Shown one piece after another: positions 6,481-10,808 of a stretch of 10,808 nt of DNA (position 1 is its first letter; the number at the start of each line of letters is the position of its first letter). Both the position numbers and the translations under genes were made by a program. Below the pieces are notes generated by a model. The model did no database searches, had not been told where the DNA came from, and worked only from the letters and a program-made list of their open reading frames with translations. The stretch spans positions 21,356 to 32,163 of the forward strand of contig DPRS01000043.1 of the NCBI GenBank assembly GCA_003537575.1, in the 5' to 3' direction. The DNA is from Oxalobacteraceae bacterium. Lineage in GTDB: Bacteria > Pseudomonadota > Gammaproteobacteria > Burkholderiales > Burkholderiaceae_D.

Positions 6481-6957
6481 TTATCTTGCCGGCATGTCCA
6501 GCGGCAGGCTGGATGGCGGCTTGATCTCTTCCAGGCATACGGTGGAACGCACGCCGGCCACGCCCGGCACCTGCATCAGGCGGTCGGTCAGAAAGCCTGA
6601 GAGCGATTTCAGGTCGGCCGCCACCACTTTCAGCAAATAGTCGAAATCGCCGGAAATGGTGTAGCACTCGATGATTTCCGGGAACTGGCGGACCGCCTGT
6701 TCCACCTCGCGCACCTGTTTGAACTGGTCGCGGTGCAGGTTCAGATAGACGAAAGCCACCACACCCAGGCCTAGGGCCGCAGGATCGACCTGCGCCACGT
6801 AGCCGCGGATAAACCCTTCGCTTTCCAGCCGGCGCACCCGGCGGTAGCACTGCGGCGGCGACAGGCTGGCCGCTTCCGAGAGTTCCACATTCGAGGCACG
6901 GCCGTTTCTCTGCAAGACATTCAGCAGGATCTTGTCGTAGCGGTCGAGCTTTTCCAT
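6481..6957 (-). CDS. Lrp/AsnC-family transcriptional regulator
   Basis: The 158-residue protein has the standard Lrp/AsnC layout. An N-terminal winged helix-turn-helix spans about 4-50 (LDRYDKILLNVLQRNGR, then ELSEAASLSPPQCYRRVRRLE), and a RAM ligand-binding domain spans about 65-145 with the G-D-F-D-Y turn at 103-107 that forms part of the amino-acid effector pocket. Such proteins assemble into dimers to octamers and sense amino acids. The start at 6957 is fixed by GGAGG seven bases upstream. It is divergent from rocD-argZ with a 156-bp gap, the usual position for a local regulator, so control of arginine/ornithine degradation with arginine or ornithine as effector is a reasonable inference. 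The effector cannot be read from the sequence. The last 15 residues form a proline-containing tail. Confidence 0.93.
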   Translation of the reverse strand: MEKLDRYDKILLNVLQRNGRASNVELSEAASLSPPQCYRRVRRLESEGFIRGYVAQVDPAALGLGVVAFVYLNLHRDQFKQVREVEQAVRQFPEIIECYTISGDFDYLLKVVAADLKSLSGFLTDRLMQVPGVAGVRSTVCLEEIKPPSSLPLDMPAR

Positions 6958-7003
6958 GTCTTTCCCTCCAGTTTCGCAAGCGAGATGAACGATTCTTTCA
7001 TAT

Positions 7004-7035
7004 GTTGATCATTTTGTAGCGTAATACGCAAAATT
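7004..7035. promoter_or_regulatory. Overlapping dyads, candidate Lrp-family operator
   Basis: GCGTA-A-TACGC (7019-7029) is a perfect dyad centred at 7024. ATTTTG (7011-7016) and CAAAAT (7029-7034) form a second, wider dyad with centre 1.5 bp away, and TGATCA lies at 7006-7011. They sit in the middle of the 156-bp gap between the divergent regulator and rocD, where an autoregulatory Lrp/AsnC site would be expected. TATCAT at 7054-7059 is a possible rocD -10 box without a clear -35. Confidence 0.4.
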
Positions 7036-7113
7036 ATTTCCTTCCTTCGCGCCTATCATGTATGGGCTGGCTTGCACAATTTCACTGAAGCAAACGAGCG
7101 CAAGGAGGAAACC

Positions 7114-8352
7114 ATGGATAGGCTGATCAAACTGGAGCGGCAATACTGCGCACGCAATTACCATCCGCTGCCTGTCGTCCTGCACAAGGGCGAGGGTGTC
7201 TGGCTCTGGGATGCCGAAGGCAAGCGTTATCTGGACATGATGTCGGCCTATTCCGCGGTCAGCTTCGGCCATAGCCATCCCAAGCTGGTGGCGGCGCTGA
7301 CCGAGCAGGCGCAATTGCTGGCGGTGCCTTCGCGCGCTTTTTACAGCGACCGGCTCGGTACTTTCCTGGAATTGCTGTGCGAGACCGTCGGCATGCCCAA
7401 GGCGCTGCCGATGAATACCGGCGCAGAAGCGGTGGAAACGGCGATCAAGGCGGCGCGCAAGTGGGGCTACAAGGTCAAGGGTATTCCAGAAGGGCGTGCC
7501 GAGATCATCGTCTGCAAGGGCAATTTCGCCGGACGCACCACTACCATCGTCGGCTTTTCTTCTGAGGCGCAGTACCGCGAAGGCTTCGGGCCGTTCGCGC
7601 CGGGCTTCGTGGAAGTGCCGTTCGGCGACGCCGCCGCGCTGGAAGCGGCCATCACGGCGCATACCGCAGCCTTTCTGGTCGAGCCGATCCAGGGCGAGGG
7701 CGGCATCGTGGTGCCGCCGGCCGGCTACCTGGCGGCTTGTCGCGAGATTTGCTCGCGCCACGACGTGCTGCTGATCTGCGACGAAGTGCAGACAGGGCTG
7801 GGACGCACCGGGCGCCTGCTGGCGTGCGAGCACGACGGCATCAAGCCGGACGGCGTGGTGCTGGGCAAGGCGCTGGGCGGCGGCTTGCTGCCGGTGTCGG
7901 CTTTCCTGGCGCGGCATGACGTAATGAACGTATTCAATCCGGGCGACCATGGCAGCACCTTCGGCGGCAATCCGCTGGCCGCCGCCGTCGGCACCGCCGC
8001 GCTACGCCTGCTGCGCGAGGAGCGGCTGGCCGAGCGCGCCCGCGAAATGGGGGCGCGCCTGCTGGAAGGCTTGCGCGCGTTGCGCCATCCAGCCATCCGC
8101 GAAGTGCGCGGGCGCGGCCTGCTGGTTGGGCTGGAACTGGACCCGGCAGTGCTGCCGGCGCGGCTATTTTGCGAAAAATTGATGGTCGCAGGCATCCTGT
8201 CCAAGGAAACCCACGATACGGTGGTGCGCTTTGCGCCGCCCTTGATCATTGGCCCGCAGGAAATCGACATGGCGCTGGCAACCATCGGCGCCACCCTGGA
8301 TGCCGCCGCGCCTGTTCGTGCGCCGCGCGCCGCCGACCACATGATTGTTTGA
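7114..8352 (+). CDS. rocD: Ornithine aminotransferase (ornithine--oxo-acid transaminase)
   Basis: This 412-residue class III PLP-dependent aminotransferase transfers the delta-amino group of ornithine to 2-oxoglutarate, giving glutamate-5-semialdehyde and glutamate (EC 2.6.1.13). Seen: the OAT-type N-terminus NYHPLPVVLHKGEGVWLWDAEG, MMSAYSAVSFGHSHP, LPMNTGAEAVETAIKAARKWGY (glycine-rich PLP phosphate region near 100-105), ICDEVQTGLGRTG with Asp223 contacting the PLP pyridine nitrogen, and GKALGGGLLPVSA with Lys252 forming the internal aldimine. The AYSAV and NTGAEAVE segments point to OAT rather than acetylornithine or GABA aminotransferase. The start is ATG 7114, with AAGGAGG five bases upstream; the in-frame TTG at 7072 is ignored. 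It is first gene of an operon with the arginine dihydrolase 24 nt downstream, supplying its substrate, and is probably controlled by the divergent Lrp-type regulator. Confidence 0.93.
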   Translation: MDRLIKLERQYCARNYHPLPVVLHKGEGVWLWDAEGKRYLDMMSAYSAVSFGHSHPKLVAALTEQAQLLAVPSRAFYSDRLGTFLELLCETVGMPKALPMNTGAEAVETAIKAARKWGYKVKGIPEGRAEIIVCKGNFAGRTTTIVGFSSEAQYREGFGPFAPGFVEVPFGDAAALEAAITAHTAAFLVEPIQGEGGIVVPPAGYLAACREICSRHDVLLICDEVQTGLGRTGRLLACEHDGIKPDGVVLGKALGGGLLPVSAFLARHDVMNVFNPGDHGSTFGGNPLAAAVGTAALRLLREERLAERAREMGARLLEGLRALRHPAIREVRGRGLLVGLELDPAVLPARLFCEKLMVAGILSKETHDTVVRFAPPLIIGPQEIDMALATIGATLDAAAPVRAPRAADHMIV

Positions 8353-8376
8353 AGCTTGTTCAAAAAGAGGAAACCC

Positions 8377-9216
8377 ATGACCGACCGTTACCTGATGTGT
8401 GCGCCCGATCATTTCGACGTCAGCTATGTGATCAATCCCTGGATGCAGGGGAATGTCGCAGCGAGCTGCAATGACCTCGCCTGGCGCCAGTGGGATGCGC
8501 TTGCCGACGCCATCAGCGGCGTGGCGTCGGTCGAGCGCCTGTCCGGCGAAGCCGGAGTGCCCGACATGGTATTTACCGCCAACGCCGGACTGGTGCTGCA
8601 AAATATCGTAGTGCTGTCGCATTTTCGCCATGCCGAGCGGCAGCCGGAAGAAGCGCATTTCGAAAAATGGTTCAGCGAGCATGGCTTCCGGGTAGTCAGG
8701 CTGGCGCCGCACCTGGCCTTTGAAGGCGCCGGCGATGCCTTGTTGGACCGCGGCCAGGACTTGCTGTGGATGGGCCATGGTCACCGCACCAGCGTGGAAT
8801 GCGCGCCGGAGCTGGCCGGGTTGCTGGATATCGAGGTAGAGCCGCTACGCCTGGTGGATGAGCGCTTCTATCACCTCGACACCTGTCTGTGCCCGCTGGA
8901 AGGCGGCTACCTGATGTATTATCCGCAAGCCTTTGACGAAGCCTCGCGCGCGCGCATTGCCGCCCGCGTGCCGGCGGCGCGCCGGATCGAGGTGGCCGAA
9001 GCCGATGCGCTGGATTTCGCCTGCAATGCCGTCAACAGCGGTCGCCACGTGTTCCTGAACCGCGCCTCGGGCGAGCTGGCACATGCCCTGGCGGCACGCG
9101 GCTTCACGCTGCGCCAGATGCCTCTGGGAGAATTCATGAAGGCCGGCGGCGCAGCCAAGTGCCTGACTCTGAAACTGAATGAATTACGCCGTCTGAAGGT
9201 GCGGACGGCGGCATAA
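8377..9216 (+). CDS. argZ: Arginine dihydrolase, ArgZ/AgrE type (amidinotransferase / DDAH superfamily)
   Basis: The 279-residue protein is a guanidine-modifying enzyme with the five-bladed amidinotransferase fold. Its motifs match the cyanobacterial arginine dihydrolase group: VINPWMQGN (18-26), PDMVFTANAG (62-71), FEGAGDALL (115-123), ERFYHLDTC (162-170), FACNAVNS (214-221) and GGAAKCLTL (257-265). Probable catalytic residues are the nucleophile Cys261, His166 with Asp168, Glu116 and Asp120, plus Asn69. An Asn at that place is what distinguishes dihydrolases (arginine to ornithine, 2 NH3 and CO2) from plain deiminases. Length and residue spacing are close to Synechocystis ArgZ as I remember it. 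GAGG six bases before ATG 8377 sets the start. The rocD partner uses ornithine, which supports this activity over dimethylarginine hydrolysis, the name automatic annotation may give. No ornithine cyclodeaminase domain is fused, unlike AgrE. Confidence 0.85.
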   Translation: MTDRYLMCAPDHFDVSYVINPWMQGNVAASCNDLAWRQWDALADAISGVASVERLSGEAGVPDMVFTANAGLVLQNIVVLSHFRHAERQPEEAHFEKWFSEHGFRVVRLAPHLAFEGAGDALLDRGQDLLWMGHGHRTSVECAPELAGLLDIEVEPLRLVDERFYHLDTCLCPLEGGYLMYYPQAFDEASRARIAARVPAARRIEVAEADALDFACNAVNSGRHVFLNRASGELAHALAARGFTLRQMPLGEFMKAGGAAKCLTLKLNELRRLKVRTAA

Positions 9217-9387
9217 AGAGGAGATGCAGGGTAGGAGATACAGGGGTAGGGGTGCTGGAGCAATTTCCCGGGTTTTCGATATCTGTTTTGTGAATATCAC
9301 ATATCAGAAAACGAAATTGGCCTTGTCCGCATGGCGCTCGTACACTTCAGTTGTCTCCTCCATGTCTCCTCCTTTGATATGGATTCT
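9217..9387. other. Stretch after argZ: G-rich repeat, long dyad, no plus-strand gene
   Basis: After the argZ stop there is a G-rich patch (9225-9260) with the near repeats CAGGGTAGG and CAGGGGTAGG, then a 43-bp dyad (9274-9316) and a direct repeat of TGTCTCCTCC at 9352-9361 and 9363-9372. A plus-strand frame starting at 9224 reads straight through the terminator at 9388-9414 and lacks coding character, so it is not called. Transcripts of rocD-argZ probably extend to that terminator. Confidence 0.5.
9304..9363 (-). CDS. Possible 19-residue small protein (hypothetical)
   Basis: On the minus strand an ATG at 9363 is preceded by AAAGGAGGAGAC, a near-perfect Shine-Dalgarno at usual spacing, and opens a frame of 19 codons: MEETTEVYERHADKANFVF, then TGA. 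Codon choice (GAG, TAC, CGC, GAC, AAG, GCC, TTC) is that of the surrounding genes. The peptide is acidic at its N-terminus with a short hydrophobic C-terminus. It lies antisense to the 3' part of the presumed rocD-argZ transcript. I do not recognise it. It could also be a chance frame, because GGAGGAGACA is simply duplicated here and supplies both the Shine-Dalgarno and the first codons. No promoter is evident. Confidence 0.3.
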   Translation of the reverse strand: MEETTEVYERHADKANFVF

Positions 9388-9414
9388 GCCCGCAAACGTT
9401 GCGGGCTTTTTTTT
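9388..9414 (+). terminator. Intrinsic terminator of the rocD-argZ operon
   Basis: GCCCGCAA (9388-9395) and TTGCGGGC (9399-9406) form a perfect 8-bp GC-rich stem with a 3-nt loop, followed by eight T's (9407-9414). It is the first strong plus-strand terminator after argZ, 171 nt beyond its stop, and insulates the metH promoter. Confidence 0.9.
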
Positions 9415-9431
9415 GCCTTTTTCTGCTGTTC

Positions 9432-9460
9432 TTACGCAAGGCCTTGATCCGGCGTATAAT
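9432..9460 (+). promoter_or_regulatory. Candidate metH promoter
   Basis: TATAAT at 9455-9460 is a perfect -10 box. The best -35 at 17-bp spacing, TTACGC (9432-9437), is weak. Transcription would begin about 9466-9468, exactly where the first helix of the riboswitch-like leader starts, and shortly after the preceding terminator. The leader would be about 200 nt. Confidence 0.6.
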
Positions 9461-9465
9461 TTTCA

Positions 9466-9550
9466 GTGCGCCGATTTGATTAAGCCAATCAAACCCAGCT
9501 TGCGGGCGCCCGGGTAAAGTCCCATTACAAATACTGCTAAAGCGGCCCAG
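9466..9550 (+). ncRNA. SAM-II-like (SAM_alpha) riboswitch aptamer in the metH leader
   Basis: The conserved skeleton of SAM-II appears in order. P1 5' strand GCGCC (9468-9472) is followed directly by GAUUUG (9473-9478). Then comes a long loop, CUUGC (9499-9503), one base, P1 3' strand GGCGC (9505-9509), GGGUAAAG (9512-9519) and GCUAAAG (9536-9542). P1 is 5 bp and perfect. Possible pseudoknot pairs are AGC (9497-9499) with GCU (9536-9538) and CC (9494-9495) with GG (9544-9545). I could not verify the full pseudoknot. The first loop is longer than in the forms I remember and can itself fold as TTTGATT/AATCAAA (9475-9493). SAM-II aptamers bind S-adenosylmethionine and repress methionine genes, which fits metH downstream. 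No B12 box is present, and the SAH-riboswitch core was not found. Confidence 0.6.
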
Positions 9551-9555
9551 GCGCG

Positions 9556-9587
9556 AACCCGGACCCGCATCGCAGGCCGGGTTTTTT
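9556..9587 (+). terminator. Attenuator terminator in the metH leader, with alternative antiterminator
   Basis: AACCCGG (9556-9562) pairs with CCGGGTT (9577-9583). CC/GG (9564-9565 with 9575-9576) and GC/GC extend the stem inwards, and a T-run spans 9582-9587. It lies inside the leader, about 80 nt before metH, so it must be conditional. Its 5' arm ACCCGG (9557-9562) is equally complementary to CCGGGT at 9510-9515, next to the 3' strand of aptamer helix P1. The two pairings exclude each other, the classic antiterminator/terminator switch. With ligand bound, the arm would be freed to form the terminator. Confidence 0.75.
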
Positions 9588-9669
9588 AATTTTTAAATTT
9601 AATTATTGCGGGACAGAGTTTAAGAGCCGCCGCCGTGCGGCGAATTACTCTATCCCCAACTGATCAAAC
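9588..9669 (+). other. Distal metH leader
   Basis: This covers an AT-rich run (9588-9606) and a small hairpin CGCC/GGCG (9631-9642) flanked by GAGT/ACTC (9616-9619 with 9647-9650). No recognisable Shine-Dalgarno lies before the metH ATG at 9670, so the hairpin may influence translation, or initiation may depend on the AU-rich context. Confidence 0.4.
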
Positions 9670-10808
9670 ATGAGCCGCCACGCCACTAACGATACCGAAG
9701 CGCTGTTGCGCGATCTGCTTTCCCGCCGCATCCTGGTCCTGGATGGCGCGATGGGAACCATGATTCAGCAGTACAAGCTAGGCGAGGCGGAATACCGCGG
9801 CGAGCGTTTCAAGGATTTCGCGGTGCCGGGCAAGGAGCTGTTCCTCAAGGGAAATAATGAATTGCTGCTGCTGACGCAGCCGCACATCATCCAGGAAATT
9901 CACGAGCAATACCTGGCAGCCGGCGCCGACCTGGTCGAAACCAATACCTTTGGCGCCACCAGCATCGCGCAAGACGATTACCACATGGCGCATCTGGTCT
10001 ACGAAATGAACGTCGCCGCGGCGAAGCTGGCGCGCGCCGCCTGCGACAAGTATTCCACCGCCGACCGCCCGCGCTTCGTCGCCGGCGCCATCGGCCCGAC
10101 GCCGAAGACCGCATCGATCTCGCCGGACGTCAACGACCCGGCGGCGCGCAACGTGACTTTCGACCAGCTGGTGGCCGCCTACCTGGAGCAGACCCGCGCG
10201 CTGGTCGAGGGCGGCGTCGACGTGCTGCTGGTCGAGACGATCTTCGATACACTCAATTGCAAGGCGGCGCTGTTCGCCATCGACACCTTCTTCGAAGAGA
10301 CCGGCAAGAAGCTGCCGATCATGATTTCCGGCACCGTCACCGACGCCTCGGGACGCATCCTCTCCGGCCAGACCGTGCCGGCCTTCTGGCATTCGGTGCG
10401 GCACGCCAAGCCGCTGACCATCGGCCTGAACTGCGCGCTGGGCGCAGCGCTCATGCGCCCGTATGCGGAAGAGCTGTCGAAGATCGCCGATACCTTCGTC
10501 TGCATCTATCCCAACGCCGGCCTGCCCAATCCGATGGCCGATACCGGTTTCGACGAGACCCCGGACGTGACTTCCTCGCTGCTGAAGGATTTCGCCGAGA
10601 GCGGCTTCGTGAATATCGCCGGCGGCTGCTGCGGCACCACGCCGGCGCACATCAAGGCGATTGCCGATGTCGTGACGAAGATCGCGCCACGCCAAGTGCC
10701 GGCATCCGACCATCGCATGAAGCTGTCGGGCCTGGAACCCTTCATCGTTGACGAGGATTCGCTGTTCGTCAACGTCGGCGAGCGCACCAACGTCACCGGC
10801 TCCAAGGC
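9670..10808 (+). CDS. metH: Cobalamin-dependent methionine synthase, N-terminal part (runs off the right edge)
   Basis: MetH transfers a methyl group from 5-methyltetrahydrofolate through cobalamin to homocysteine, giving methionine (EC 2.1.1.13). The visible 379 codons cover the whole homocysteine-binding domain (about 17-340) and the start of the folate domain. Seen: RRILVLDGAMGTMIQ near the N-terminus, ETNTFGATSIAQ, GAIGPTPKTASISPD, and the three zinc-ligand cysteines Cys255 (GLNCALG) and Cys320-Cys321 (GGCCGTT). The pterin-domain motif NVGERTNVTGSK is at the very end. The frame continues without a stop past the homocysteine domain, so it is not the split form (separate homocysteine-methyltransferase subunit) found in some Burkholderiales, unless the break lies further on. 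ATG 9670 fits the family N-terminus although no Shine-Dalgarno is evident. It is preceded by a riboswitch-like attenuated leader. Confidence 0.96.
   Translation, partial: MSRHATNDTEALLRDLLSRRILVLDGAMGTMIQQYKLGEAEYRGERFKDFAVPGKELFLKGNNELLLLTQPHIIQEIHEQYLAAGADLVETNTFGATSIAQDDYHMAHLVYEMNVAAAKLARAACDKYSTADRPRFVAGAIGPTPKTASISPDVNDPAARNVTFDQLVAAYLEQTRALVEGGVDVLLVETIFDTLNCKAALFAIDTFFEETGKKLPIMISGTVTDASGRILSGQTVPAFWHSVRHAKPLTIGLNCALGAALMRPYAEELSKIADTFVCIYPNAGLPNPMADTGFDETPDVTSSLLKDFAESGFVNIAGGCCGTTPAHIKAIADVVTKIAPRQVPASDHRMKLSGLEPFIVDEDSLFVNVGERTNVTGSK

Noticed and set aside
7009..7950. 313-codon minus-strand frame under rocD
   Set aside because: Antisense to a well-supported aminotransferase and covers the regulatory gap; composition typical of an antisense shadow.
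9289..9301. CRP/FNR-type site TGTGA-ATA-TCACA
   Set aside because: Half-sites match CRP but the spacer is 3 bp rather than 6, and the site lies downstream of argZ and upstream of a terminator; kept only as part of the larger dyad.
9224..9517. 97-codon plus-strand frame after argZ
   Set aside because: Runs through an intrinsic terminator and the metH promoter into the leader RNA; no spacing between GAGGAG and its ATG; no coding character.
9466..9669. Cobalamin or SAH riboswitch in the metH leader
   Set aside because: The B12 box and the long cobalamin aptamer are absent, and the SAH-riboswitch core (GAGGAGCGCUGC with CCAGGCUCG) is matched only by a short CCCAGGCGCG string; SAM-II elements fit better.
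9778..10713. 311-codon minus-strand frame under metH
   Set aside because: Antisense shadow of a strongly conserved gene; no domain or ribosome binding site.
1..10808. Mobile element, prophage, CRISPR array or defence island
   Set aside because: No transposase, integrase, phage, cas or toxin-antitoxin genes and no long terminal or spaced repeats; all main genes are chromosomal metabolic or regulatory genes.

Overview
The window looks like chromosomal DNA of a betaproteobacterium of the order Burkholderiales, most likely Oxalobacteraceae (Herbaspirillum/Collimonas-like). This is inferred from the GC-rich coding bias, the GTP-type PEP carboxykinase, the protein sequences and the strong Shine-Dalgarno sites. 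I could not run a taxonomic search. There is no mobile element, rRNA, tRNA or CRISPR array.

Layout. (1) 1-1085, minus: a GAF-PAS sensory protein cut by the left edge. (2) 1225-1815, minus: a small MOSC-domain protein. (3) 1816-2370: a long AT-rich divergent control region full of short repeats and dyads, with a candidate sigma70 promoter. (4) 2371-4227, plus: pckG (gluconeogenesis), ending in a strong bidirectional terminator. (5) 4326-5462, minus: a six-helix membrane diguanylate cyclase. (6) 5638-6429, plus: a stand-alone metallo-beta-lactamase-fold protein with flavodiiron-type (ODP) metal ligands, divergent from the cyclase. (7) 6481-6957, minus: an Lrp/AsnC regulator divergent from (8) 7114-8352 rocD (ornithine aminotransferase) and (9) 8377-9216, an ArgZ-type arginine dihydrolase 24 nt downstream in the same operon. 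(10) 9217-9669: a gene-poor stretch with a possible minus-strand 19-codon ORF, an intrinsic terminator, and the regulated leader of (11) metH, which starts at 9670 and runs off the right edge.

The genes form several independent modules. The Lrp-rocD-argZ block reads as an arginine catabolic unit: arginine to ornithine plus ammonia and CO2 in one enzyme, then ornithine to glutamate semialdehyde. The metH leader has the sequence skeleton of a SAM-II riboswitch (GAUUUG, CUUGC, UAAA and GCUAAAG elements around a 5-bp P1 helix). A terminator follows it, and the terminator's 5' arm can pair instead with a sequence inside the aptamer. That is a complete SAM-controlled attenuation design in front of methionine synthase. 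It and the ArgZ/OAT pairing are the two strongest items in the window.
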